The notes under the pieces are model-generated. The model was not told the origin of the DNA and did not search any database. It saw only the letters and a list, made by a program, of their open reading frames with translations. 49,645 bases of DNA from Opitutia bacterium (GTDB taxonomy: Bacteria > Verrucomicrobiota > Verrucomicrobiia > Opitutales > Seribacteraceae). Both the position numbers and the translations under genes were made by a program. This document shows, in pieces, positions 15,460 to 24,800 of the stretch; positions within the stretch are counted from its first letter, which is position 1, and the number at the start of each line of letters is the position of its first letter. Location: positions 1 to 49,645 of the forward strand of contig PAZC01000046.1 of assembly GCA_002716045.1 (NCBI GenBank), read 5' to 3'.

Positions 15460-16878
15460 ATGGACGGATCACTCGTACTCGTTATTGCCTTCATCGTCGT
15501 GTTTCTGGGCACTTCGGTTTTCTTCTTTAGTCGCTACAAGCGCTGTCCTTCCGACAAGATTTTAGTTATTTACGGAAAGACCGGCGGCGGCCGTTCCTCC
15601 AAGTGTATTCATGGTGGCGCCTCCTTCGTCATGCCTCTCTTTCAGGAGTCGGCTTGGCTGGACCTCACGCCGATTCCCATTGAGATCAAGCTTGAAGGCG
15701 CTTTGTCCAAACAAAACATTCGTGTGAACACGCCTTCTACCTTCACCGTCGGTATCTCAACCCAACCCGGTGTCATGGAAAATGCCGCCGAGCGTTTGCT
15801 AGGTCGTAACCTGCAGCAAATTCGCGAACTGGCAGGTGACATTATCTTCGGTCAAATGCGCGTTGTCCTCGCTACCATGGACATTGAGGCCATCAACGCC
15901 GACCGTGATCTCCTCATCGAGAAGATCACCAACGGAGTGGAAGTAGAACTGACAAAGGTCGGTCTCCGCTTGATCAACGTCAACATTCAGGACATCACCG
16001 ATGAGTCGGGCTATATTTCGGCCCTGGGTAAAGAGGCTGCGGCCCGAGCCATCAACGAGGCGAAGGTTAGTGTGGCCCAACGTGAACGTGACGGTGAGAT
16101 CGGTAAATCAAACGCCGAACGCGAGCAACGCGTTCAAGTGTCCGCTGCCCAAGCTACCGCCGTTGAAGGTGAGAATCTCGCTAAGATCAAGGTAGCTCAA
16201 TCCGATGCCCAGCGACGGGAGCAAGAGGCCGAGGCCGAGCGCCTTGCCGCCGCTGCCGAGAAGGTGAAGGCGGCTCAAGCTCTGGAAGAAGCTTATGCTT
16301 CGGAAGAAAGCGCCGAGCGCGCCCGTTCCAAGAGAGAGCAGGCGACGCAACATGCCAATATCGTGGTGCCCGCTGAAATCGAGAAAGCCAAGATCGAAAC
16401 CCTCGCCGAGGCGGATGCCGAGAAAACGCGTCGTCTTAAAAAGGGTGAAGCTGATGGTATCCAGTCCGTCATGGAGGCGGAAGCTCGTGGTACCTTGGCC
16501 GCCCTGCAGAGCAAAGCCCAAGGCTTTTCCGATATTGTTCGCGCTTCCGGTGGATCCGACGAAGCCACGCTTTTGCTCGTGACCGAGCAATTGCCGCAAC
16601 TAGTCGAAGAGCAAGTGAAAGCCATTTCCAATCTCAACATCGATTCCGTCACCGTCTGGGATTCGGGCAAAGGAGAGGGCGGCAAGAATGACACCGCCAA
16701 CTTTGTTTCAGGTCTGGCAGGGGCGCTTCCCCCGTTGCATCAGCTCACCCGTAACGTTGGCATCGAGCTACCTGAATTTCTCGGCAAGCTAACCGATAAT
16801 CCGACTGAGGCGGCTAAGATTTTGGAAGACGCCAAGACCACTCAACCGACCGAATCGGCGGATCCTGCTGGGGAATAG
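15460..16878 (+). CDS. Flotillin-family SPFH protein
   Basis: The 472-residue protein has an N-terminal membrane segment (VLVIAFIVVFLGTSVFFFS) and the motif PSDKILVIYGKTGG. The SPFH domain runs to about residue 200 (FVMPLFQESAWLDLTPIPIEI, then VNTPSTFTVGIST). A long Ala/Glu/Lys-rich coiled coil (about 200-360) contains repeated AE/EA heptads, and a flotillin C-terminal region follows (IPE-like segment, VTVWDSGKGEGG). Flotillins form membrane scaffolds and work with NfeD/YuaF partners, encoded immediately upstream here. Length is normal for the YqiK/FloT group. It ends 11 nt from the convergent sigma-54 regulator. Confidence 0.92.
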   Translation: MDGSLVLVIAFIVVFLGTSVFFFSRYKRCPSDKILVIYGKTGGGRSSKCIHGGASFVMPLFQESAWLDLTPIPIEIKLEGALSKQNIRVNTPSTFTVGISTQPGVMENAAERLLGRNLQQIRELAGDIIFGQMRVVLATMDIEAINADRDLLIEKITNGVEVELTKVGLRLINVNIQDITDESGYISALGKEAAARAINEAKVSVAQRERDGEIGKSNAEREQRVQVSAAQATAVEGENLAKIKVAQSDAQRREQEAEAERLAAAAEKVKAAQALEEAYASEESAERARSKREQATQHANIVVPAEIEKAKIETLAEADAEKTRRLKKGEADGIQSVMEAEARGTLAALQSKAQGFSDIVRASGGSDEATLLLVTEQLPQLVEEQVKAISNLNIDSVTVWDSGKGEGGKNDTANFVSGLAGALPPLHQLTRNVGIELPEFLGKLTDNPTEAAKILEDAKTTQPTESADPAGE

Positions 16879-16889
16879 GCATTCCAGCC

Positions 16890-18446
16890 TCAGTTTTCCA
16901 GCAGTTCCTGCAAGAGTTCCTCGTCGAGATATTTCTTTACCGTGCGCCGATCGATTTCGAGTCGGCGCCCCGTCTCCTCGTATTTTCCGGTGCGAGAGTA
17001 GACAAGCGTGACATAACGGCGTTGTAGTTCATCTAAGCTCATCTTGCCTCTTCTCAAATCCTCCGTCAGGTATTTGCCGCCGGCTCCAGGTCCATCGATT
17101 CCGTCGGGATGGTACTCGCGGTGTATTAGAATGTTACGGACACATTGCTGAAGTTCACGAAAATTTCCCGGCCATGTGTAATCGAGTCCCAGTTTGCCCC
17201 GGATCCATTTACAAGTTTCCTCTGCGAGGGCAGGGGCCTCGTCAGGACCCGCCACGTGCTCGGAGATGAAACTGACGAGGTATTCGAGTTCACCCGGGGA
17301 ATCCTGCAACACCTCACCCAATGAAGGCGTTCTGATACGGTTGGCGCAAAGCCGATAGTAGAAATCTTCCCGAAAGCGCCCGGATTGCATTTCTTCCGCC
17401 AAGTCTCGATTCGTTGCTGCCATGACCTTCCCTTCGAATCGAATGGATTTTACGTCTCCCAATCGTTGGAAGCGGCGGGTTTGCAATACCCGGAGAAGTT
17501 TGACCTGAGCCTCTGGCTTGGTCTCCGTGATCTCATCCAGGAAGACCGAGCCATGTGGACCGCAAGTTTCGAAATAGCCTTTCCTGTCCTGCAAGGCTCC
17601 GGTGAAAGCCCCTTTGGCGTGTCCAAACAATTCCGATTCGAGCAAGGTTTCCGATAGCGCTGACAAATTGATCGGATGAAAGGCTGAAAGGAAATCTCCG
17701 GCGAACTTGCCCTGCTTTTCCTCGAACGGTATGAAGCGCGACAGGCCGATGGCTCGAGCCACCAACTCCTTGCCCGTGCCCGATGGGCCGCTGATGAAGG
17801 TGGTGATGTCACCGAGGCGACCGTAGAGCGAGCGTTGGTAGCGCAGCATGTCATGGGTGAATACGGATTCCCAGACACGAGCCCGCAAAGCCTCCATCGC
17901 GGAACTGTTGCCTACGATGGAATCAAAAATATGATAGAAAGCCCGCCTTACTTGAAAAAACACCGCGAAGAGGTGAGGGGCGGAAAAATCGGGTGGGCTC
18001 AGGTTGTCCTTTGCAGGGAAGAACCATTCGAACCGTTTGGCGAAGGATCGGTAAAGAGTTCCATGGTCTTCCCGCTCTTCCTCCTCCACATGAGCTCGTT
18101 CTATTTTTTCGATGAAGGGTTCACGCACCTCATCGAAAAGGGCCAGAAAGACGAGATCCCGATAGAGGTTGAAGTCTCGGGCCGCCAGCTTCCCTTTTTG
18201 TCGCCTTTCCAGAATGGATGATCGCGTTTTCTCCGCTAGTTTCGCCGCAATGCCCAGTTTGGCCAAGTTCGGGCTGAAAAGCCGCCTGCGAGGCAATTCA
18301 CGATGCATTGAGCGGGGTTCTTGGTAGTTGTCTCCTAGTATGGTTCTCTCCAGTTCCCGCCGCGCCGGCGTAAAAGGGTTGCAAGCCAGCAAGGCGGAAA
18401 GGTTCTTGGCCAAATGCCGCTCATCCTTTGAAAAGAGTGAATTCAT
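16890..18446 (-). CDS. Sigma-54-dependent transcriptional activator with unrecognised N-terminal domain
   Basis: From ATG 18446 the protein has 518 residues (a TTG four codons earlier is possible). The AAA+ core is complete: Walker A GPSGTGKE at about 220-227, the sigma-54 contact loop GAFTGA at 279-284, Walker B VFLDEITE near 302-309, the sensor region AATNRDL and R-finger segment FREDFYYRL. The C-terminus has a helix-turn-helix region (KYEETGRRLEIDRRTVKKYL) in which a short insertion-free FIS-like motif ends close to the stop. Residues 1-200 are charged and helical, and I cannot assign them to receiver, GAF or PAS domains. No phosphoacceptor region or partner kinase is nearby. Targets are unknown; I found no convincing -24/-12 promoter in adjacent gaps. 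Confidence 0.88.
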   Translation of the reverse strand: MNSLFSKDERHLAKNLSALLACNPFTPARRELERTILGDNYQEPRSMHRELPRRRLFSPNLAKLGIAAKLAEKTRSSILERRQKGKLAARDFNLYRDLVFLALFDEVREPFIEKIERAHVEEEEREDHGTLYRSFAKRFEWFFPAKDNLSPPDFSAPHLFAVFFQVRRAFYHIFDSIVGNSSAMEALRARVWESVFTHDMLRYQRSLYGRLGDITTFISGPSGTGKELVARAIGLSRFIPFEEKQGKFAGDFLSAFHPINLSALSETLLESELFGHAKGAFTGALQDRKGYFETCGPHGSVFLDEITETKPEAQVKLLRVLQTRRFQRLGDVKSIRFEGKVMAATNRDLAEEMQSGRFREDFYYRLCANRIRTPSLGEVLQDSPGELEYLVSFISEHVAGPDEAPALAEETCKWIRGKLGLDYTWPGNFRELQQCVRNILIHREYHPDGIDGPGAGGKYLTEDLRRGKMSLDELQRRYVTLVYSRTGKYEETGRRLEIDRRTVKKYLDEELLQELLEN

Positions 18447-18672
18447 GTGCCAACTCAAAGTTGTATCTTATTATTGGGCAAGTAAAACATACGTAATATG
18501 TGATACTTTGTACGTTAAATGTATGATGATGTGTGCTGTATTTTGATTTTCGGATTGGTTTGATATAGATAAATAATTACATAAAACATTCATAAACAAA
18601 TAATTGCAATTATATTTCTGTATCATTTTGTTTTCGGACCTAAATTGGCGCGAAAACGGCAAAAAGGGTGGC
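18447..18672. promoter_or_regulatory. AT-rich divergent intergenic region
   Basis: These 226 nt between the sigma-54 regulator and the acyltransferase gene are strikingly AT-rich compared with the genes around them. They must carry the promoters of both genes. Short inverted repeats such as ACATA-CGTAA-TATGT (about 18487-18501) are present. No confident promoter elements could be assigned. Confidence 0.4.
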
Positions 18673-20481
18673 ATGAAAAAGAAACCAATTCTTCATGAAC
18701 CGTTGGATGCAAATGAATTGAGCGGGCGATTGCTTGGCGGGAAAGTTCCACCTTGCATGTCGAACATTGTCTCTACTTTTTTTCGTTTTTCGCATTTGAA
18801 CAAAGTATATCACCAAGCGGAAAAAAGGCTTCGAGAATCGTCTGGAGACGAAAGTATTTTCGAGGCCACCTTGGAATCGCTGGGCTCGCGATTGGAAGTA
18901 TCCGACCTGGATTTGGATCGAATCCCCACGGAAGGGCCTTTGCTTGTGGTGGCGAATCATCCACTCGGGGGTTTGGATGGATTGGCCTTGATGAGCTTGA
19001 TCTTGAAACGTCGACCAGACTGTAAATTGTTGGCGAATTCCATTTTAGAACGTTTCGAGGCTTTTCGCTCCTCTCTCATTCCGGTGGATATCTTGGGAGA
19101 AGAAAACGCATCTTCCAAAAATGCTTCCGCCCTGAAAGGAGCGGTTCGTTGGATGAGGAATGGCGGTTGTCTGGCAGCTTTTCCGGCTGGTCAGGTATCC
19201 AACTGGAAATTGAAAACCAGATGCGTGGCCGATCGAGAATGGAATCCTGCTGTCGCATCCTTGGCCAAAATTTCCAACGCGACCGTTGTTCCAGTGTTCT
19301 TCGAGGGTCGTAACAGCGCTTGGTTTCAGGGAGCTGGATATCTGCATCCTAGATTCCGCACCTTATTGCTTGGGAGGGAACTATGGAATCTTCGAGGTGC
19401 CGCCATACGAGCTCGTGTGGGGGAATCTCTGGCTTCTTCAAAACTAAAAAAATACTCTTCTGTCGAGAAATTGAACGATGATCTTCGACTAAGGGTGGAG
19501 GCTTTGCGTGGAACCGCGAATCAACTGATTCGAAAAAGCCCGGAAAAAGTCCTGCAACCCCTTGCCGAAAGTCCGTCTCAAGATGCCATTCAACGAGAGG
19601 TTCGTGCTTTACCAAGGGAGGAGGAGTTAGCCCGCAAGGGCGAATTCGTGATCTATGCGACCAAAGCGTCGAAGATACCAAACGTAATGCGAGAAATCGG
19701 TATTTTGCGTGAGTTGACTTTTCGGGACGTGGGAGAGGGGACCGGCAAGAGCATCGACTTGGATGCTTACGACGAATACTATCACCAGCTTTTTGCCTGG
19801 GACGAGAAGGCGGGACAAATCGTCGGCGGTTATCGTTTGGCAGTGGTCGACGAGGTTTTGCGAGAGAAGGGTCGGAAGGGGCTTTACGTGAGCAATCTGT
19901 TTTCATTGCGCAAGAGTTTTTACAATGCGATGGGACCCGCGGTGGAATTGGGGCGCTCGTTCATTCGTCCCGAATACCAACGAAAATTTGCCCTGCTTGG
20001 CCTGATTTGGCGGGGGATAGGTGAATTCCTCAATCGTCGCCCCGGATGTTTCGTGCTCTATGGTCCGGTTAGCATATCTGCGGATTATGCTCCCATTTCT
20101 CGTAACCTCATGGCTCGCTTCCTGCGTGGCAAGGAATGGTCGCCGGAGATGGCCAGACGGGCTCGTCCCAAGCACCGATTCAAAGGATCGTTGCCACGTT
20201 CCTTGAAGCGTTGGGTACGCAAGGAGGAGCGCAGCTTGGAGGAAGTGTCGGCCATCATTTCGAGTGTCGAACCGGATGGCAAGGGCGTGCCCGTGCTCGT
20301 GAAGCATTACCTGAAGCTGAATGGGTCCTTTGTTGGTTTTGGGGTGGACCCGGACTTCGCCGACGCCCTTGACGGGCTTATCGTCGTTGACATGCGGGAT
20401 ATGGGTGATGCTCACCTCGAACGTTATTTTGGGGAGAAGGGTATGAGTCGAATGATTCAAGCCAGACTCGCAGGATGTTGA
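18673..20481 (+). CDS. olsF: Fused lysophospholipid acyltransferase / OlsB-type N-acyltransferase (OlsF-like)
   Basis: The 602-residue protein has two domains. Residues about 80-300 are PlsC-like, with the acyltransferase motif NHPLGGLDG (His96, Asp102; five residues between, as in the hemolysin-type subgroup) and AAFPAGQVS near 168-176. Residues about 340-560 are a GNAT-like OlsB domain: GEFVIYATKAS, IVGGYRLAV, LGRSFIRPEYQRKFALLG and VLYGPVSIS. Fusion in this order is the plan of OlsF, which makes ornithine lipids in one polypeptide (N-acylation of ornithine, then O-acylation). I took ATG 18673, preceded by AAGGGTGG, over the upstream in-frame ATG at 18604, which adds hydrophobic residues of AT-rich origin. 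Ornithine as substrate is inferred from the family; glycine- or other amino-acid lipids remain possible. Confidence 0.8.
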   Translation: MKKKPILHEPLDANELSGRLLGGKVPPCMSNIVSTFFRFSHLNKVYHQAEKRLRESSGDESIFEATLESLGSRLEVSDLDLDRIPTEGPLLVVANHPLGGLDGLALMSLILKRRPDCKLLANSILERFEAFRSSLIPVDILGEENASSKNASALKGAVRWMRNGGCLAAFPAGQVSNWKLKTRCVADREWNPAVASLAKISNATVVPVFFEGRNSAWFQGAGYLHPRFRTLLLGRELWNLRGAAIRARVGESLASSKLKKYSSVEKLNDDLRLRVEALRGTANQLIRKSPEKVLQPLAESPSQDAIQREVRALPREEELARKGEFVIYATKASKIPNVMREIGILRELTFRDVGEGTGKSIDLDAYDEYYHQLFAWDEKAGQIVGGYRLAVVDEVLREKGRKGLYVSNLFSLRKSFYNAMGPAVELGRSFIRPEYQRKFALLGLIWRGIGEFLNRRPGCFVLYGPVSISADYAPISRNLMARFLRGKEWSPEMARRARPKHRFKGSLPRSLKRWVRKEERSLEEVSAIISSVEPDGKGVPVLVKHYLKLNGSFVGFGVDPDFADALDGLIVVDMRDMGDAHLERYFGEKGMSRMIQARLAGC

Positions 20482-20518
20482 AATTCAATTACATGTATAA
20501 CTCAGGAAAGGAACTCAA

Positions 20519-21277
20519 ATGAATGCAACCAAACCAATCCTTAAAGCATTGACGGCGATTGCCGTCCTTCTGGTCCTTGGCGGTTGCGGAACCAGATCCA
20601 TCTCGAACGCGGGATATCGTCATGGTAATACGTATGGTTTCCGCGGCGAATTGAATGAACTCTCGGTCTTGGGAGTGCGGGTCAATGAGGAGGTTTCCAG
20701 CAAAGAGATCGCAGCGGTGCTAGAAGCGCGAGATGGCAAATTCATTGAATTGAAGCGAGGAGAGGTCCTTGCCGTGATCCAATCAGGAGCCCGTTTCCCT
20801 GACAAAGAAATGTTGGTTTCCCTTGAATCTCTTGCTAAGCTCGTTCCCTTGTCGGGCGTATCTCCAGAACCTGTCAGATTGCATGGAGAACAAAACAAGA
20901 ACAGGGAACCCATGCGAATCGACAAATCTCTGCGTATGGCCGCAGCCAAGGGAGGAGCGAGCAAAATGTTGGTCTACTGGGGTATTCTGGAGTCAGCTTC
21001 GGAGCCTGAGCAAGCCGCCAAGCATTTGTCTTGGGTGCCCATTGCGGGCCGCATCATTCCGGATGAGACCCAGCATGTGCAAATACGCGTGAAGGCTGCT
21101 CTCATCGACGTTGCCACGGGTAATTGGTCGATGCTTCGTACCGAGCCCATTCAGGACAAGCGGATGAGTTCCAGATTGACTAGAGAAAGTTCCGACCTGA
21201 AGCAGGTTCTTGCTCTCAAGGAAAAGGCCTACGATCGGTTTGCAAAGGATCTCAAGGAGCGTTTCCAGTTACGCTGA
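20519..21277 (+). CDS. Lipoprotein of unknown function
   Basis: The 252-residue protein has a clear lipoprotein signal (AIAVLLVLGGC, Cys23), preceded by a good ribosome-binding site (AGGAAAGGA). The mature part is mixed alpha/beta, with KGGASKMLVYWGILES, SWVPIAGRIIPDETQHVQIRV and AALIDVATGNWSML, reminiscent in layout of outer-membrane lipoproteins that assemble periplasmic complexes, but I cannot name a family. It follows the acyltransferase by 37 nt and is probably co-transcribed with it, which suggests an envelope role. Confidence 0.75.
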   Translation: MNATKPILKALTAIAVLLVLGGCGTRSISNAGYRHGNTYGFRGELNELSVLGVRVNEEVSSKEIAAVLEARDGKFIELKRGEVLAVIQSGARFPDKEMLVSLESLAKLVPLSGVSPEPVRLHGEQNKNREPMRIDKSLRMAAAKGGASKMLVYWGILESASEPEQAAKHLSWVPIAGRIIPDETQHVQIRVKAALIDVATGNWSMLRTEPIQDKRMSSRLTRESSDLKQVLALKEKAYDRFAKDLKERFQLR

Positions 21278-21292
21278 TCTATGTCCCGCCTC

Positions 21293-21502
21293 TTAGCAAT
21301 GCTCGACGCAATCTGCCAGGAATTTTGCGAGTGGTTTCACCACTTTAACGGTACAACTCATGTTGTCTTGGAGACTCAATACTTCATGGAGCTCTTCAAT
21401 CGACTGCTTTCCCTCGGCTATGTTTGCGAGGTTGTTACGCACATCTGCGAGCACAGTGAGTTCTGTGCCGCAACGTTCACCGAGGCCACTTCGTCGATCT
21501 AG
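21293..21502 (-). other. In-frame open stretch after the SelW-like stop; possible small ORF or gene remnant
   Basis: On the minus strand the reading frame of the SelW-like gene stays open for 69 codons beyond its TGA (21503-21505), to a TAA at 21293-21295. The translation is protein-like (VRNNLANIAEGKQSIEEL, then VKVVKPLAKFLADC) but has no early ATG; GTG codons near its middle could serve. The same stretch is also open on the plus strand (ATG 21281 to TAG 21502), giving a Cys/His/Phe-rich product that looks like antisense noise. I favour a remnant or a short GTG-started ORF. The rest of the gap from 21278 to 21502 holds nothing else I can identify. Confidence 0.2.
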
Positions 21503-21808
21503 TCAATGGAGATCAGATGTCGGGTCTTCCAGGTGGCCGAGATCGCGTTCCGGAGCAATTGTATCACGGATCCGTTGCTTGAGAGTCTTGACGTCTGGAA
21601 ACCCGCCATCTCGCTTCCGGCACCAGATAAGTTGGTCTTCCAGTTCGATTTGAAAGTGCCCGGCGGTCTTGTGCTCGGGTGAGAGAGTGACTTTCCCGAG
21701 TTCATTGGAGAAAGTGCTCAACAATTCCTGAGCCATCCAGCAGGCTCGAGGCAACCATTTGCATTTCGGGCAGTACCGGATCAAGACTTCTGGTTGGAGA
21801 TCGTTCAT
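21503..21808 (-). CDS. SelT/SelW/SelH (Rdx) family thiol-redox protein, cysteine form
   Basis: The 101-residue protein has the redox motif Y-C-P-K-C-K-W at residues 12-18 (Cys13, Cys16), followed by LPRACWMAQELL. The C-terminal signature GGFPDVKTLKQRIRDTIAP ends DLGH. These are the hallmarks of the bacterial SelW-like Rdx family, small thioredoxin-fold proteins. Selenoprotein members carry Sec at the second Cys; here it is an ordinary TGC/TGT cysteine. The gene is on the minus strand, alone between two plus-strand groups, and diverges from the PSD1 gene across 64 nt. Physiological partner unknown. Confidence 0.88.
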   Translation of the reverse strand: MNDLQPEVLIRYCPKCKWLPRACWMAQELLSTFSNELGKVTLSPEHKTAGHFQIELEDQLIWCRKRDGGFPDVKTLKQRIRDTIAPERDLGHLEDPTSDLH

Positions 21809-21872
21809 TTTTTAATTCTTTTCCTCAACTGAAAGGTTGCGCGCGCATTACGTGAAGTATTAGCTTTTTTAC

Positions 21873-24800
21873 ATGTTCAACAAAAAGGCAAACGCCTTCC
21901 TCTGCTTCTTTCTTGTGGCGACGTCGGCAAATCCGGTCATGGCCAATGAGACGTTTTCGAGCGAAGATATCGCCTTTTTCGAGTCGAAGGTGCGCCCCTT
22001 GTTGGCAGAGCAATGCTACAAATGCCATTCACAGCAGGCGAAAAAGCTTAAGGCCGATCTCTATCTCGATAGTCGAGAGGGGGTCTTGCGGGGTGGAGAC
22101 ACCGGGCCTGCGATCAAACTTGGCGACTCTGCCCACAGTTTGCTCATGGAGGCGATTCGCTATCGAAACCCTGACCTTCAGATGCCTCCGAAGACCAAGT
22201 TGTCCAACCGGGATATTGAGGTCTTGGAGCGATGGATTTCACTAGGGGCTCCTTGGCCGAACGAACCGAAGGCAACTGGTGTAGTCAGGAAAGAATTCGA
22301 TTTGGCGGGTCGCAAAGCCTCTCATTGGTCTTGGCAACCGGTCAAGAAGACAACCTTGCCTGCGGTCAAGAATCAGGAATGGGGCAAGTTGCCGATTGAT
22401 CGCTTTATTCTCGCCGGATTGGAGAAAGAGGGGTTGTCGCCTGCGCAAACAGCTGATCGCCGTACTCTCCTCCGGCGGCTCACTTTCGATTTGCGAGGCA
22501 TGCCGCCATCGTCACAAGAGGTGCAGGCTTTCCTGGAGGATGATGCTCCCGATGCCTATGAAAAGGTGATCGACCGCTTGCTTGCCTCTTCACAATTTGG
22601 GGAGAAGTGGGCTCGACATTGGATGGATCTCTTTCGTTATGCCGAAAGCCGGGGACATGAGTTTGATTACAATACCCCCAATGCCTTTCGATACCGCGAT
22701 TATCTCATTCGGGCGCTCAATGACGACCTTCCTTATAATCAGTTCGTGACCGAACACGTAGCGGGTGACCTGCTTGAAAAGCCTCGACTGAATCCTGATA
22801 CCGGAGCCAACGAATCGGTTTTGGCGACCGGGTTTTGGTTTCTTGGTGAATGGATTCATTCACCTGTCGATACTCGTCAGGATGAAGCTGATCGCTTTGA
22901 CAACATGATTGGTGTGTTTTCCAAGAGTTTTCTGGGGCTCACTGTGGCTTGCGCACGCTGTCACGACCACAAGTTCGACGCGATCTCAACCAAGGACTTC
23001 TATGCCTTGCAGGGTTACTTGCAAAGTTCGGGTTATCGGCAAGTTCGTTATGAGAGCATGTTGGAAAACGAGCGTGTGTCCCGTGATTTGGACAAACTGG
23101 AGCAATCTGCTGGTTTGGCCAAGAAAATCTCCTCGGCTTTGGTTGCAAATTCTCGTCAGGTGGAAAAGTACATGTTGGCGGCTGGTTCAATCATGAGAGG
23201 TGAAGTGGCAGCGAAGGCAGAGCCTCCGAAACGAGAGAAGTCATCAGGTGACGAACCCATTGTCTTTGCCGATTTCGAGGATGGTACCTATGGCAAATGG
23301 CTCTCCACCGGGACAGCCTTTGGCAAAAGGCCTGTTACCCTTGAAACCAAGGCGGATTATCAGAAAGACATTCGTCAGCGTGGGAAATACTTCGTTAATT
23401 CACATAATGTCCGCAAGGATTCGGCCAAGGGCGATCTTCCGTTGGGGGACGATCAGTTGGGCACCTTGACCAGCCCTCTTTTTCGGATTCAGCGGGACTA
23501 CGTTACTTTTCTCATTGGCGGTGGCTCCTTCAAAAAGGAAACCTGCGTCAATCTGCTGATTGATGGCAAGGCCGTCCTTTCGGCCATCGGACGGAGCAAC
23601 AACACCATGGCGGAGACCGTCTGGGACGTTAGGAAATGGAAGGGAACGGAAGCCCGCCTGCAGGTCGTCGACAAGCGCAAAGGTTCCTGGGGGAACGTGG
23701 GAATGGATCACGTGGTATTCACCAATCAGGCCAAAGCCTCTTCACCCTCTCCAGTCGCCCAATCAGGATTTAAGAAAGGAGTAGTTGCTTCATTTGCCAA
23801 GAGTCAAGGGTTGGATGGCAATCTTTTGCAAGGATGGGTCGACGCTCTTTACTCGGCCCAAAAGGATCGATCGGATTTGTTATCCCCATTAGCGGCGGTG
23901 TTGGGGGCAAAGAATCCTGACTGGAAATTGGCTCGAGCAGCCTACGCCGATGCCACTGATCGCAGGACTCGCTATCTGGATGCTTTGAGTCGTTTGGAAT
24001 TGGCCGTCAATTACGCTTCCCCTCGTCCAGGTGACTTCATGCAAGACGGTGTCACTTTTGGCCGGCGCCCCAAGTTGCCCGGTGATTTGCTTTTCAACGA
24101 ATCAGGAGGCTTGGTGGGCTTGGCCCGCTGGGGCATGGCTCGCCGCGAGCCTGTCTGGAAAGTGTTGCGAATCGTCGATTCGGCTAGGGATTCAGGTGGT
24201 GGCCTTAACTTTGTGCGAGCCGGTATCACTTTGCGCACTCCTACCTTCACTAACACTCATGGCGATGCTCATTATCTTCTTCGCGGCAAAGGGAAGGCAG
24301 TTGCCGTTGTTGATTCCCATCGCTTAATTCAAGGTCCCCTGCACCGCAATACTTCCATTGACGTCGGTCGACCGGGCCAGCTTGCGTGGGTTTCGCAGGA
24401 CTTGGACAGGCAAGGCCAGACCTATCTAGGACATCGTCTCCATGTCGAGTTCACGCCGACCACCGGGGATGATTTCGAGGTCTTGATGATAGATCTTTCG
24501 ACGGATTCAGGCGCTCGCAACGAGGTTATGGGGTATTTAAACAATCCACCCAACCCTCTCTATGACGGCATAGATAAATTGGGTGAATTGACCACCCGCG
24601 AGCAATTGACTGGCTTGGTTGCAAGTAACTTTAAGTCAGTTTCCGCGAAGTTAGCCGTTGGATTCGGTTCGGAACCGAAACCGCAAGCCGTCGAGTTCGC
24701 GAAGGTTGCAGACTGGTTGGTTCGCCGCAAGGATTCCCTGGGTCTTGGCGATTCGATTCCCAGCAAGGATTTTCTTGAGCGTTATCGCCAATTGGGGGGC

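Noticed and set aside
18440-18455. TTGGCAC near the sigma-54 regulator start as a -24 element
   Set aside because: The required -12 TTGC at the right spacing is missing and it overlaps the start codon.
18604-18672. Upstream ATG giving 23 more residues to the OlsF-like protein
   Set aside because: The extension comes from the AT-rich intergenic region; ATG 18673 has a better ribosome-binding site (AAGGGTGG).
21281-21502. A 73-codon plus-strand ORF right after the lipoprotein stop
   Set aside because: Cys/His/Phe-rich translation without family or ribosome-binding site; the opposite strand reads more like protein.
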